A program made the position numbers and the translations under genes. Below, one piece after another: positions 43,454-53,165 of a DNA stretch of 64,000 bases. Source of the DNA: Bradyrhizobium australiense (GTDB lineage Bacteria; Pseudomonadota; Alphaproteobacteria; Rhizobiales; Xanthobacteraceae); contig NZ_JAAVLX010000011.1 in NCBI RefSeq assembly GCF_013114825.1, forward strand, positions 1-64,000, written 5' to 3'. The notes under the pieces were generated by a model that did no database searches, was not told where the DNA came from, and saw only the letters and a program-made list of their open reading frames with translations. Every line of letters begins with the position of its first letter. The first letter of the stretch is position 1.

Positions 43454-45472
43454 TCACGAAGGCGGCCTATCGATCGCGCGCTCGCGCCAATCCAGCCAGG
43501 GCTCGGTTTGCCAGTCGTGCACAAAGCAACCCATCGGGAGATCATTGACGACCAGATCGCAGCCGGACATACGCTGGAATCCAGTCCCTTCGAGAAGAGG
43601 CGCAAAGTGATCCGGATGGACGGCGACCACGACATAGAACCGCAGATTGGGTTCGGTTGCCCAAAGCGTGGAGTGGCACATCTGCAAGGCGTTCATCGCC
43701 GGGTTTGGTCCGCGTCTTTCGCCCTCAGGTATGTTGAAGCGAGATATTAGCGATACCGTTGCCCCGCCCGGGTCGTGTAGTGCGTCGCCTAGCGCTCGCC
43801 GCGCTGCATCCACCACCGGATCGACTGCTGCGCTGCGGTCGTCCAGTTGGTCCAGCCTTAGGATGACGGTCACTCCACATACCTTGTTGTCACGATGACG
43901 CGCCACCAGCGTGCGCGTCGCGCTGTGTCCGCGCCAATGATCGAACATCGCGCGTTCGGCGGGCGGCAGAGCGGCATCACGCAAGCATGCGATGCCGCTC
44001 GCGTCAGCCTCTGTCGCGGGGCCGACCATCACGCTACCCAGTGTGGAATAATCGAAGTAGCGCTGCATCAGCGGCGAATGGCGACCAAGGAACTGCAGTT
44101 CGACTGCGGTGCGTGAAATGTCCCGGCCTTCCCGGAGCCGCAGAATCAGATGCCGATTGATCGCGTGTTGAAGCGCTCGCGAGGTCTGAGGGTCTCGCCA
44201 ACGCAGCTCTTCATCGATCGCCACCCGCACCAGCTCATGCGGCTGAAGGCCGTGCGGACTTGCCTTCACGTAGTCCTGCGCAGCGAGCCACTCGAACAGC
44301 ATAGCTGCGCTTGCCGCATCCACTACGTCCGACAACAACGGGACTGTCGTCGTCAGCGCTAGCGCGCAGGCCTCGAGCGCCGCCCGGTGCAGCGGGGTCG
44401 GGGCTTGGGCGACGCAACGGCCAGTCAACTCCCGGACAAGGTCTGGTCCCAGTCCCTGAGGGATATGGTCAAGGCGCCGCACTTCAGCGGCAAGCATGAC
44501 CAGGGCCAGCGGATGTCCGTGGCAGAGACCAAGGATCGCAGCACGAAAACCCTCGGCAACATCGTGGGCCTCCAGCAGACGCGCGGATTCCGCGCGAGAC
44601 AGTGAATCCAGACTGATGCAGTGCATTCCTGTGCACCACAACGGATGCGCCGTCCAACGTGAATCAGGCGGTTGACGTCCGGCCAGCACCACGGTCACTT
44701 GGGAAGGTAAGCTTGGGAGCAGTGTATCGCGAACCCAGCTGCTAACCGGCTCCAGATGTTCAAACGAATCGATCGCCAAGATGTTGCGTTTGGATGCCAG
44801 TCGACTTGAAGCAAGGGTCTCAAGGCCGCGCGCCGCGTCCAGCTCCAACGCGCCTGTTATCGCAGCGGTGAGCGCATCAGGTTTCGGCGGGATACCAGCG
44901 GCGTCAAATGTGACAAATCCGATGCCGCCCGCGACCGCTTCGGTGCGCAGTCGTTCCAGCAAGGTGGTTTTGCCGATCCCGCCCGGCCCGTGAACGAAAT
45001 ACAGCGGCGTAGGCGGCGGGCTCTTTGAAATTGCGTCGCGCAGCTGGCCGAGTTCGACGTCTCGTCCGACGAAGCGTTGCGAGGCTTCGGTGCGGAGGCG
45101 ATCACCCAGGCTGGTGGAGCTCGTCGCCGCAGTGCGCTGCGGCACGACCGTATCGGTTCGGTCGTCAGCTGCGACCAGCATGTATCCCCGACGCGGCAGC
45201 GTTCGCAGAGCCATTCGGCCGGACGTCCCAAGAGCCCGTCGAATGTCGCCGATGGCCTGAACAAGCGAGTCCTCGGTCACCACGGAGTCGCCCCAGACCT
45301 CCGCCAGGAGCTCGTTCTTGCTGACCACGCTACCGGCGCGATGTGCGAGAAACTTAAGCACCAGCCAGGCGCGCGGGCGCAGCGGGACGATGGCGCCGCG
45401 GGGGTCGATCAGCAACTCGCGAAACAGGTCCAAGGTGTGGTCGCCGATTGCGATGTTCTGCGGCGGTGGCAT
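43454..45472 (-). CDS. Winged-helix/STAND-ATPase transcriptional regulator
   Basis: This 672-residue protein has three parts. Residues 1-100 form an OmpR/CadC-type winged helix (LRPRAWLVLKFLAHRAGSVV, then DSLVQAIGDIRRALG and LPRRGYMLVA). Residues about 130-420 form a signal-transduction ATPase with Walker A GPGGIGKTT (162-170). The last 180 residues are not the usual TPR array; VGPATEADASGIACLRDAAL and ARHRDNKVCGVTVIL faintly resemble a GNAT fold. Start chosen at MPPPQNIAIGD by homology. It is divergent from an orphan binding-protein gene 107 bases away, a likely target. Confidence 0.82.
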   Translation of the reverse strand: MPPPQNIAIGDHTLDLFRELLIDPRGAIVPLRPRAWLVLKFLAHRAGSVVSKNELLAEVWGDSVVTEDSLVQAIGDIRRALGTSGRMALRTLPRRGYMLVAADDRTDTVVPQRTAATSSTSLGDRLRTEASQRFVGRDVELGQLRDAISKSPPPTPLYFVHGPGGIGKTTLLERLRTEAVAGGIGFVTFDAAGIPPKPDALTAAITGALELDAARGLETLASSRLASKRNILAIDSFEHLEPVSSWVRDTLLPSLPSQVTVVLAGRQPPDSRWTAHPLWCTGMHCISLDSLSRAESARLLEAHDVAEGFRAAILGLCHGHPLALVMLAAEVRRLDHIPQGLGPDLVRELTGRCVAQAPTPLHRAALEACALALTTTVPLLSDVVDAASAAMLFEWLAAQDYVKASPHGLQPHELVRVAIDEELRWRDPQTSRALQHAINRHLILRLREGRDISRTAVELQFLGRHSPLMQRYFDYSTLGSVMVGPATEADASGIACLRDAALPPAERAMFDHWRGHSATRTLVARHRDNKVCGVTVILRLDQLDDRSAAVDPVVDAARRALGDALHDPGGATVSLISRFNIPEGERRGPNPAMNALQMCHSTLWATEPNLRFYVVVAVHPDHFAPLLEGTGFQRMSGCDLVVNDLPMGCFVHDWQTEPWLDWRERAIDRPPS

Positions 45473-45579
45473 GGCCAAATCCTGCCCCGGCGGTTTCGGA
45501 AAATTTCGTCTATGTTTCGGGACTTGGCGCCATTCATACCGCATTATTCGCTACCGGATCAAAGCATGGAGGCGCGTCC

Positions 45580-46794
45580 ATGAGGCGTTCTCTGGTTCTC
45601 GCGGCCCTGTTGGCCGCAGCAGTCCCTTCGGAGGCATTTTCCCAAAAAAGCTATGGACCGGGGGTCACAGATACCGAGATAAGGATCGGGCAGACGGTGC
45701 CCTACAAGGGGCCGCTCTCGGCGCTGGCCATCTTTGGCCGCGTTGAGGCGGCTTACGTGAGGAAAATCAATCAGGCCGGCGGTATCAACGGCCGCAAGGT
45801 CACGTTGATTTCGCTCGACGATGCCTTCTCGCCGCCAAAGACCGTCGAGCAAACGCGGAAGCTGGTGGAGGATAATGGCGTCCTTGCGATCGTGGGATCG
45901 ACCGGCACGCCAACAAACCTCGCTGTCGCGAAATATCTCAACGCTAACAAGGTTCCACAAATCCTGATTCTGGCTAGCTCGCCGAAGCTTCATGATCCGG
46001 AAAATTTGCCATGGACCACGACGTTTTTCATGTCGCAGGCCGTCGAGATGAAATTCTACGCCGATTATCTGTTGAGCTCGAAGCCCGGCGCCAAGGTTGC
46101 CGTGCTCTATCAAAACGACGATCTCGGCAAAGGCAATCTCAGCGCGTTTCGGACGGCTCTCGGAGCTGAAGTTTCAACCATGATCGTCAGGGAAGCCGCC
46201 TATGACGTGGCGGACCCGACCGTCGATTCGCAGATCGTGGCGCTGAAGGCGTCCGGCGCAAACACGCTGTTCCATGCATCGTCGCCCAAATTTGCGGCGC
46301 AGTCGATCCGAAAGGCCCACGAGCTCGGCTGGAAGGTCGAACACATCCTGCTCTCGGGTGTCAGCGACATTCCAACGGTGCTTCGGCCCGCGGGACTCGA
46401 GGCCTCTCGCGGGGCGGTGACGGCACGCTGGGTCAAGTCGCTCGATGATCCGACATGGGCCGATGATCCTGCCGTGAAGGATTACCTCGCCTTCCTGAAG
46501 CAATGGATGCCGGGGGAGACCAATGACGACCCGGGGGCGATCTTGGCCTATTCAACAGCTCAAATGATCGAGGAAGTGCTGAGGCGCTGTGGTAACGACC
46601 TCACGCGTGAAAATCTGCTCAGACAGGCCACAAACGTTCGCGATCTTCAGCTTCCAATGTTCCTGCCGGGCGTGAAGGTGAATATCTCGCCGAACGATCG
46701 CATTCCTTGGCGTCAAGCGCGAATGGCGCGTTTCGATGGCACCCAATGGGTGTACTTCGGCGACATCGTCAGCGCACCTAGTTCCAGCGATTGA
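45580..46794 (+). CDS. Orphan branched-chain-type ABC substrate-binding protein
   Basis: This 404-residue exported binding protein of the Leu/Ile/Val fold has a signal peptide (MRRSLVLAALLAAAVPSEAF, cleavage near Ser-Gln, residue 22) followed by YGPGVTDTEIRIGQTVPYKGPLSA. The GVTDTEI start is typical of rhizobial paralogs linked to aromatic or other carbon-source uptake. No permease or ATPase gene is adjacent. An ATG 15 bases upstream lies in the ribosome site GGAGG. It is divergent from the winged-helix/ATPase regulator and precedes an exported hypothetical by 3 bases. Confidence 0.88.
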   Translation: MRRSLVLAALLAAAVPSEAFSQKSYGPGVTDTEIRIGQTVPYKGPLSALAIFGRVEAAYVRKINQAGGINGRKVTLISLDDAFSPPKTVEQTRKLVEDNGVLAIVGSTGTPTNLAVAKYLNANKVPQILILASSPKLHDPENLPWTTTFFMSQAVEMKFYADYLLSSKPGAKVAVLYQNDDLGKGNLSAFRTALGAEVSTMIVREAAYDVADPTVDSQIVALKASGANTLFHASSPKFAAQSIRKAHELGWKVEHILLSGVSDIPTVLRPAGLEASRGAVTARWVKSLDDPTWADDPAVKDYLAFLKQWMPGETNDDPGAILAYSTAQMIEEVLRRCGNDLTRENLLRQATNVRDLQLPMFLPGVKVNISPNDRIPWRQARMARFDGTQWVYFGDIVSAPSSSD

Positions 46795-46797
46795 GGA

Positions 46798-47547
46798 ATG
46801 CGAATGAGCCGTAAACTAGAAGGAAACGGCCGGCAGGCCGGGGCCGGTTGGCGCACGGCAAAACGAGCGCACACCCTCGCGACTGCGATGCTCTGCACCG
46901 CACATAGCTTTCTATTGGCGAGCGACGCGAGAGCTCAATGCACGGCACGGGATGTCTTGCAGAACCAACTTAAGCTCAAGAACATCCCCACAACCGCAGC
47001 GCCGCCAATTCCGATTAGATCCGTCCGCCATGTTCCGGTCTGGAAGACGATTACGGTGGGGACGTTTGCGGATTCGTTCGCTCTAACGAGCGCACTAGAT
47101 GCGGTGGGTTGCGGTATCGGAAGCTTGGCGGCGGAAGTTATCGCTCGACCGGCCTTTTCCTTGAGCCCCACGAAGCGCAAAGTGGACCTCTTTGCAATGT
47201 CAGCAGCCGAACTCGGCTTTCAGAATGATACTGCGCCGCTCGCGGGCATTTATGCTCGCGCGCAGCAGCTTGGTTTTGGACTCGCGGCAGCAGAGGTTGC
47301 CCTGCAATTGAGGCTGCAATATTTTGACCAACCGATCGGTGAGTTTCTCATCGTCGGGATGGAGCCAATCAAGACGTGGAAGGGCGAGCCGGTCATTCTA
47401 ACAATAGCTAATGGCGGAGCGGGACTCATCGTCATTGGCCAAGATGGCAGCGCGGACGCGCAAATCTCGGTGCTATCCCGTTTTCTATTTGTACGGGCCA
47501 TTGATTCCGACCGGTCTGAGGAGGCCAGGGCGCTCCTTCCACCCTGA
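46798..47547 (+). CDS. Exported hypothetical protein
   Basis: This 249-residue protein has a likely signal peptide with a long basic n-region and the core LATAMLCTAHSFLLASDARA (about residues 27-46). The mature part has one Cys at once after cleavage (QCTARD) and a second near residue 104 (VGCGIG). It contains hydrophobic beta-rich stretches near the C-terminus (EPVILTIANGGAGLIVIGQDG). I do not recognise the family. It is probably co-transcribed with the binding protein (3-base gap) and may act on the same ligand or in the envelope. Confidence 0.6.
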   Translation: MRMSRKLEGNGRQAGAGWRTAKRAHTLATAMLCTAHSFLLASDARAQCTARDVLQNQLKLKNIPTTAAPPIPIRSVRHVPVWKTITVGTFADSFALTSALDAVGCGIGSLAAEVIARPAFSLSPTKRKVDLFAMSAAELGFQNDTAPLAGIYARAQQLGFGLAAAEVALQLRLQYFDQPIGEFLIVGMEPIKTWKGEPVILTIANGGAGLIVIGQDGSADAQISVLSRFLFVRAIDSDRSEEARALLPP

Positions 47548-47652
47548 TAATCCAACGACCAAGCGCAAGATCTTTACTTTCATGACGCGAGTTCTCTTCG
47601 TGCGCGGGATCCACTCACTCAGCATTCCTGCTTCCCGCGGTTGAGGCATACG

Positions 47653-48843
47653 ATGCGCCGCAAGCTTGAAGTCGCTATCGCCGGCGGAGGCATTGGCGGA
47701 TTGACGGCTGCCCTGGCTCTGCAGGCACGAGGCTTGAACGTGGCCGTGTTTGAGCAGGCCCCTGCATTCCGCGAGATTGGATCCGGAATTGCGCTCGGCG
47801 CAAATGCGGTGCGCTTGCTGAACAGGATCGGCCTGGAAAACTGTCTCAAGACCATCGGCTCCGCCAATAATGGCCTCATGCTGCTGTCACATCACGGAGT
47901 GCCCGTCACGACCTCCTCCCGGGCAACAACGCCCCCGCCGGCCGGCAATGCCGGCGGTTACACCGTTCACAGGGCCGAATTTGTGAGCCTGCTGATCGAT
48001 GCGCAACCCGAAGGGACGCTCCATTTCGGTCATCGATGCGTCAGGGCGGAAGAGACGAGCGATCGGGTGCGGCTGACCTTCGCCAGCGGAGCTACCATCG
48101 AGGCTGACATCTTCGTCGGAGCCGACGGTATCCATTCCGTCGGTCAACGCGAGATCGGCCTGGAAACACGCCCAACGAGCGAAGGCTGCATGGCGTACCG
48201 AGGCGTGATCCCGGCCGAGCGGCTGCCGTGGGCGAACAATCTCAATTCGCTGAAGATGTGGATCGGATCGGGTCGCAGTTTCATCTGTTATCCGGTCTCG
48301 CGCGGACGCCTCATCAATGTCGTGGCATTTGTGCCGACCGATCGGGAGTGCGTGGAGACTTGGTCAGCTCCTGGCGATCTCAATAAGCTGGCTGCGGAGT
48401 ATTCGGACTGGGACGCTCCTGTCTTGCAGATGATCGGCGCGCTGGATGAAACGTTTTGCTGGGGCATCTATGATCGGGCACCGTTGCCGTATTGGTCGAC
48501 GGCTCGGATGACTCTGCTTGGGGACGCCGCCCATCCGATGGTACCACACTTTGGACAAGGCGCTGGTCAGGCGATCGAAGACGGCTTTGCTCTTGCGGTC
48601 TTGTTAGAGCATGCCGCCACAGAACAGGTGCCCGCTCGGCTGAGGGCATATCAACGACTGCGAATTGAGCGCACGAGCCGAGTGCAGGCTATCTCGCGCG
48701 AAGCAGGTAGGTTCTATCGCTCCGAGCACCGAAATGCCTCCGAGAGAGAGCAGCAGCTGGCAAGTTGGACGTCGGCGGGAAGATGGATCTTCGGCTATGA
48801 CGTCGAGGAAGCCGCGAGAGAGCTCCTTTCCGAAGTCGCGTAG
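47653..48843 (+). CDS. FAD-dependent monooxygenase (salicylate hydroxylase-like)
   Basis: This 396-residue class A flavoprotein monooxygenase hydroxylates aromatic or heterocyclic substrates using NAD(P)H. The GxGxxG motif AIAGGGIGGLTAALALQARG lies at about residues 7-26, the DG motif at GADGIHSVGQREIG (about 155-168), and the FAD-ribose GD motif at LLGDAAHPMVPHFGQGAGQAIED (about 290-312). Start chosen at the ATG; an in-frame TTG 12 bases upstream is less likely. Next to an orphan binding protein it suggests an aromatic-compound pathway, which is inference. Confidence 0.88.
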   Translation: MRRKLEVAIAGGGIGGLTAALALQARGLNVAVFEQAPAFREIGSGIALGANAVRLLNRIGLENCLKTIGSANNGLMLLSHHGVPVTTSSRATTPPPAGNAGGYTVHRAEFVSLLIDAQPEGTLHFGHRCVRAEETSDRVRLTFASGATIEADIFVGADGIHSVGQREIGLETRPTSEGCMAYRGVIPAERLPWANNLNSLKMWIGSGRSFICYPVSRGRLINVVAFVPTDRECVETWSAPGDLNKLAAEYSDWDAPVLQMIGALDETFCWGIYDRAPLPYWSTARMTLLGDAAHPMVPHFGQGAGQAIEDGFALAVLLEHAATEQVPARLRAYQRLRIERTSRVQAISREAGRFYRSEHRNASEREQQLASWTSAGRWIFGYDVEEAARELLSEVA

Positions 48844-49289
48844 GCTGGGCACCGTCTGAGCTGGGTCAAAGTGCGAGTTCGCGATAAGAGCCCCTATCGG
48901 TGCAGAGCCGACATTTCGAAATGTCGTCGACCGTTGGCCGTTCGATGATAGAGGGCGCATCGCGCTATTTGGCCTTTCTTGGGATAAAGCCGCCGAATCT
49001 ACGATTGAACACCGGAGGACCTGGTCAGATCGAAGGTCCAGCAATAATTTTTCCGCCGCCGAGGTTGACAGGTGCAGACACGCAATCGTGGGTGCGATGA
49101 CGGATTTGTCCTGCTGATTTGCCCGACGTGTCAACGTCTTTGCGGCGTCGCTCAACGCATCCCGCGCGCCGGCGACTGCCCAGCTACTTTGCATGGGGTT
49201 GTTTTCGATATTTTGGTTGGGAGCAAGACCCGCGCCGGTCTCGCTGCTTGTCGGTGATGATCGAGGGCTGGCTTGCCAAGCCGTAGCTT
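48844..49289. other. Gene-free stretch, probable decayed sequence
   Basis: These 446 bases follow the monooxygenase gene. A palindrome CATTTCGAAATG lies at about 48910-48921. Frames are short and unlike known proteins. It precedes a fragment of degP, so it may contain eroded parts of the missing protease domain. Confidence 0.45.
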
Positions 49290-49693
49290 GCGAGTCACAG
49301 TTGGACGTTCTTCGCAATGGCGAAACGATATCGAAGACGGTAAGCCTCGGCGAACTGCCGAATGACCGGCAGGCGAATGTCAAAGAGAACGGATCTGATC
49401 ACACGTCCACAACCCCTCATCTTGGCCTTAGCCTTGCGCCGGCCAACGAGGTTGCGGGATCGGGTCAGAAGGGCGTCGTCGTAACGGATGTTGAACCCGG
49501 TGGACCTGCGGCCGAACGCGGTATCCATGCCGGTGACGCCATTCTTGAGGTCGGCGGGAAAGCGGTTGCCGACGTCGGCGACGTGCGTGCGGCGCTCGGG
49601 CAGGCTGGCGAAAATGGCAAGCGCAGCGTCTTGATGCGGGTCAAGACCGCGGACGCAACGCGATTCGTCGCGGTGCCGCTCGCCAATGGATGA
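49290..49693 (+). pseudogene. C-terminal fragment of a DegP/Do-like serine protease
   Basis: About 130 residues match the end of Do-family proteases: DVLRNGETISKTVSLGELPN and the second PDZ domain with GVVVTDVEPGGPAAERGIHAGDAIL and VLMRVKTADATRFVAVPL. The trypsin-like catalytic domain and first PDZ are absent. The open frame extends to 49193 with an ATG but without resemblance or ribosome site. It is most likely a remnant; expression of a free PDZ protein is possible. Confidence 0.75.
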
Positions 49694-49713
49694 ACTGAAC
49701 TGACGGGGGCGGC

Positions 49714-49738
49714 AAGGGACGATTTCAGATCGTCCCTT
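49714..49738. terminator. Hairpin between convergent genes
   Basis: A perfect 10-bp stem pairs AAGGGACGAT (49714-49723) with ATCGTCCCTT (49729-49738) around a 5-base loop. It lies between the degP remnant and the SDR gene ends. T tracts are weak on both sides, so terminator strength is uncertain. Confidence 0.6.
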
Positions 49739-49765
49739 CCGTTTGTTCGCGACCAGCCGAGGGCG

Positions 49766-50638
49766 TCAGCCGCCCGTCGTGAACCCCGGAAAAAGCGTCA
49801 TGCCGCCGTCGACGAACAACGTCGCTCCGGTCACGTAATCGGCGGCGTCGGAGGCGAGCCAGACGGCCGCCCGGGCAATATCGTCTGGTTGGCCGATCCG
49901 CTTGTAAGGCACCAGCGTCATCAGTTCCTTGTAGGCTTCCGGCGTGCTCCAGGCCGCCGTATTGATCGGCGTCCTGATTGCGCCGGGTGCGATGCTGTTG
50001 GCTCGGATGCGGTATGGCGCAAGCTCCTGAGCGATGGTCTTCATCAACAGCATTACTCCGCCCTTGGATGCCGCGTAGTTGGCGTGGCCCGCCCACGGGA
50101 TTTCCTGGTGGACCGAACTCATGCAGATTATCTTGCCGGCCGCCACCGAAACTGTCTCGACGACGCCTCGCCGTTTGAATTCGCGCGCCGCCTCGCGCGT
50201 GCAGAGGAACTGGCCGGTCAGGTTGACGCCGATGACCGTGTTCCATTGCTCAATCGTCATCTGGTCGAACGGCGAGTCCCGCTGCAGGCCGGCATTACTG
50301 CAGACCACATGCAACGTGCCGAAATGTTTGACCGCCTGCGAGAACATCGCAACCACGTCCTCTTCGCGGCTGACATCGGCCCTAATGGCGATCGCCCGTC
50401 GGCCAAGCGCCTCGATCTGGTGGGCGACTTCATCCGCGGTTTGAGGGTTTGTGACATAATTGACTACCACGTCGGCCCCTGCCGCGGCCAGGCCGAGCGC
50501 CACCGCCTTTCCGATCCCGGAATTGGCGCCGGTGACCAGCGCGGGTTGGCCCCTCAGCAGCGTCGGATACGGAATGTTCGGAAGCGGCTGCAAGCCGGGT
50601 TCGGCAGGCGCTGCCGGATTCTTCTCAGTCATGGACAC
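49766..50638 (-). CDS. SDR oxidoreductase, glucose 1-dehydrogenase-like
   Basis: This 290-residue classical SDR has the cofactor motif TGANSGIG (about residues 37-44), CSNAG in place of NNAG, the catalytic Ser in MSSVHQEIPWAGH and the YAASKGG pair (about 196-202). The SSVHQEIPW segment and the C-terminal DYVTGATLFVDGGMTLFPGF are typical of bacterial glucose 1-dehydrogenases and related stress-induced SDRs. The 30-residue Pro-rich N-terminal extension (NPAAPAEPGLQPLPNIPYP) matches the general-stress YhdF/YgaU-like group. Glucose as substrate is unproven. Confidence 0.85.
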   Translation of the reverse strand: MSMTEKNPAAPAEPGLQPLPNIPYPTLLRGQPALVTGANSGIGKAVALGLAAAGADVVVNYVTNPQTADEVAHQIEALGRRAIAIRADVSREEDVVAMFSQAVKHFGTLHVVCSNAGLQRDSPFDQMTIEQWNTVIGVNLTGQFLCTREAAREFKRRGVVETVSVAAGKIICMSSVHQEIPWAGHANYAASKGGVMLLMKTIAQELAPYRIRANSIAPGAIRTPINTAAWSTPEAYKELMTLVPYKRIGQPDDIARAAVWLASDAADYVTGATLFVDGGMTLFPGFTTGG

Positions 50639-50829
50639 GGAACGTTCCTGATTACGGCCAGTGTGTTGGACTCACAATCGCATTCGGACAAGGACGCAGT
50701 CCTGCCACCCGGACCTCCTATTGACCGGGCACATTCTGGGCAAATAGCACCACACGCCTTTGACGCCGATCCTCGGAAGCAACGGGCTACATCCGCGAGC
50801 TCCGGCATCCCGAGAGATATGGCTGTTTG

Positions 50830-51324
50830 CTAACGGTTCTTCACACTGCTCGAGCGGAGCGACTTTGCTGCCTCAAGGTGCTTCTGTAAGACGTCGAGCT
50901 GACCTCTAGCGTACTCGCCGGCGGCGTCAGCCTGCTTTGCCTCCTTTTTGTATTCCGCAATATCCTTCTGATGGTCAGCGATCATGTGCGTTGCGAAATC
51001 GCGGTCAAACTGGGCGCCGGACATTTTGGACATTTTGTCGTAATCGGCCTTTTGCTTGGCATTTGGTCCGTCCGGCGGCGTCATGCCCATCGACTTTGCT
51101 GCGTCTATCGCCTTCTGATTTGCAGCGGTATGATCATCCATAAGCATTTGACCGAACTTGCTCACGTTGTCTTTTTGACCTTTTTGCTGCGCGAGTTTTC
51201 CCATCTCGACCTCGGCATAGTTGCCTTCGATCGCTTTCTTCAGGAAGGTCTGGCTTGGCTTTTCCGCCGCATAGGCCGACGAAGCGAGAAAGATCGCGAG
51301 AATCGTAAAAGTGGTGGCCTTCAT
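50830..51324 (-). CDS. DUF4142 exported protein
   Basis: This 164-residue protein has a signal peptide (MKATTFTILAIFLASSAYAA, cleavage after residue 20). Its helical DUF4142 domain has conserved His residues in FGQMLMDDHTAANQK and THMIADHQKDIAEYKKEA. DUF4142 proteins are ferritin-like bundles of unknown function, often found in stress and envelope contexts. AAGGAGTTTCC precedes the chosen ATG; 12 upstream codons are open but unlike the family. Confidence 0.85.
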   Translation of the reverse strand: MKATTFTILAIFLASSAYAAEKPSQTFLKKAIEGNYAEVEMGKLAQQKGQKDNVSKFGQMLMDDHTAANQKAIDAAKSMGMTPPDGPNAKQKADYDKMSKMSGAQFDRDFATHMIADHQKDIAEYKKEAKQADAAGEYARGQLDVLQKHLEAAKSLRSSSVKNR

Positions 51325-51748
51325 GGAAACTCCTTGTTTGTTTCTGGCGCCTTTCATCAAAACACTGTGCCTGAGAGGTCGTTCCGACGGGCCGCCCCCA
51401 ATGGCAACGCGTCAAGCCCTTCGGCGCAGCAGCATCGGCGCCCGGATCGCATCCCGGGTAGTACTCCTCTCCGCCTCGAGAGCTCGAACTTCCGGGCGGC
51501 ACACCCGATCTCCATCGAAGCTTTGGTCCAGAGTCCTGTACCGGAGATGCGGACCGGCCAATCGTTGCTTAAACCCCTTGCGTCATCAGCGTGTATGTGG
51601 GCGACAGCGCGAACGCCAGACGCTGGGGCTTGGGCCCGTCGCCCAGAAAGTGAGAGGGCCATGCGCTTGGTACGAAACTGCACAGTGCGCGGTGCGGTTG
51701 GACGTTGCTTTCTCCGAACGCCAGTATGAGCCCAGGCTGAGACGGGAG

Positions 51749-52015
51749 ATGACCATGAGCACAACCGGAGCGATTTTTCAGCCCGAACTGATCGAGTTGA
51801 TGAAGTCCGTGCTTGACCAGGCCACGCTAACTATACCAGAGCCCAAGCGAACGTCGGCAATGAAAGCTGAGATTGCGTCTCACATCCTTGCATGCGCGGC
51901 TAAAGGCGAGCGAAATCCGGCGGCGTTGAAAATGGCTGCTCTTGCGGCCGTGGTGGAGTGTTCGCACTACTCTCACGATATTCCTCCGCAGCGCAGGGGC
52001 GTTCCTCTTCCTTGA
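51749..52015 (+). CDS. Small hypothetical protein (rhizobial type)
   Basis: This 88-residue helical protein reads FQPELIELMKSVLDQATLTI, then ERNPAALKMAALAAVVECSH. It resembles short Bradyrhizobium proteins of unknown function that occur in several copies per genome. A GACGGGAG ribosome site precedes the ATG; a second Met two codons later is also possible. The frame is open far upstream (from 51311), but that part has no resemblance to proteins. No signal peptide or membrane helix is seen. Confidence 0.6.
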   Translation: MTMSTTGAIFQPELIELMKSVLDQATLTIPEPKRTSAMKAEIASHILACAAKGERNPAALKMAALAAVVECSHYSHDIPPQRRGVPLP

Positions 52016-52560
52016 GCGACGCCTCTAACGTGTGACTTTGGTTGGATTGTGCGCGCCTTACTATGTCGTGTCACGAAATGTTCCGGCATTTTGCCTTGCA
52101 ACATGAGACGGTCCTGAGGAATGCAGGTCTATCCAGGAAATCCGTCTCCGCCCGTACGGAAGGGATGACAGAACCGCCGCGAGGACCTGACCAAATTGAT
52201 CTTTCCAGGATAGACGGAATGACGGCAAAGCCGAAACGAGAGGAAAAATTTTTCTCTGCGTCCGCTCCGCACCGGCAATTCTCTATCCGCAATGTGTCGT
52301 GATATCATTTCGAGGATTCTCAACAGGTGAAATCTCGAAGATCGAAGTCGCAGAAGCCTTGGAGAGCTCGACGCGCCGCAGGAATACCCGAATGTCGCTA
52401 GCGCTTCAGAAGATAATCCGACGATTGCTACGTTCACCAAGCGAGTAATCTTCATTTCTGCGAGCAGATAGGTATCGTCGGCGTCTCAACCGTCAGCTGG
52501 CGCAGACCTTAAAATCGCATGCGTCGCGAGCCGAGACATTGACAACACAAGGTCATAAAA
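52016..52560. other. Low-GC intergenic stretch
   Basis: These 545 bases are visibly AT-richer than the genome average and contain no convincing gene. A frame at 52042-52302 lacks family resemblance and good codon use. The stretch probably holds the promoter of the MarR gene near its right end. No repeat of the families above is present. Confidence 0.5.
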
Positions 52561-53034
52561 ATGGTTCTGTTTGAAAAACGAAAGCGATTGCGGCCGCGTA
52601 GACCTGAGAGCAGCAAAAGAAGGGGAAACACGCTAAACACCGTCGACTACGAAGCCCTTGCCCAATTTCGCTACAGGCTGAGACTCTTCCTTGCTTTTAG
52701 CGACATGAAGGCCAAGAACGCGGGCATAACCTCGCAGCAATATCAGGCACTTCTTGCTGTAAAAGGCTTCTCTAGTCAAACACCGATGGTTGTCGGTGAG
52801 CTCTCCCGACTTTTGCTCATCAAACATCACACCACGGTTGAACTCGTGGATCGAATGGTAAAACTCGGGCTTTTGCAACGGACGGTCGACGTGCACGACA
52901 GAAGGCGCGTGCTGGTGACCCTCACGAAACGAGGTCAATTGCTCTTGCAGAGGGTGGCCGCCATTCACTTTAAGCACCTTGGCTCTTCAAGTCGAATGCT
53001 TCGCAAAGTTTCGAAACTGCTCGGCAGCGTTTAG
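52561..53034 (+). CDS. MarR-family transcriptional regulator
   Basis: This 157-residue protein has a basic N-terminal tail (about 1-22) and a MarR winged helix (about 50-120), with ITSQQYQALLAVKGF, LSRLLLIKHHTTVELVDRMVKLGLL, and the wing DVHDRRRVLVTLTKRGQLLL. MarR proteins usually repress efflux or catabolic genes and release DNA on binding small aromatics. Codon use is less GC-biased than the core genes, consistent with transfer. The AT-rich palindrome 132 bases downstream is a candidate binding site. Confidence 0.85.
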   Translation: MVLFEKRKRLRPRRPESSKRRGNTLNTVDYEALAQFRYRLRLFLAFSDMKAKNAGITSQQYQALLAVKGFSSQTPMVVGELSRLLLIKHHTTVELVDRMVKLGLLQRTVDVHDRRRVLVTLTKRGQLLLQRVAAIHFKHLGSSSRMLRKVSKLLGSV

Positions 53035-53165
53035 CAATAGTCGAGAAAGACGCCACAGGTGGCTTATGTGCGTGGCATCGACCGGTTGCGACGCAGCATA
53101 ACCATCAGCTAGCCCAACCGCCCGTTACGACAAGGGCAGCCTGAATTGGACCGCGATGCAGCTTG

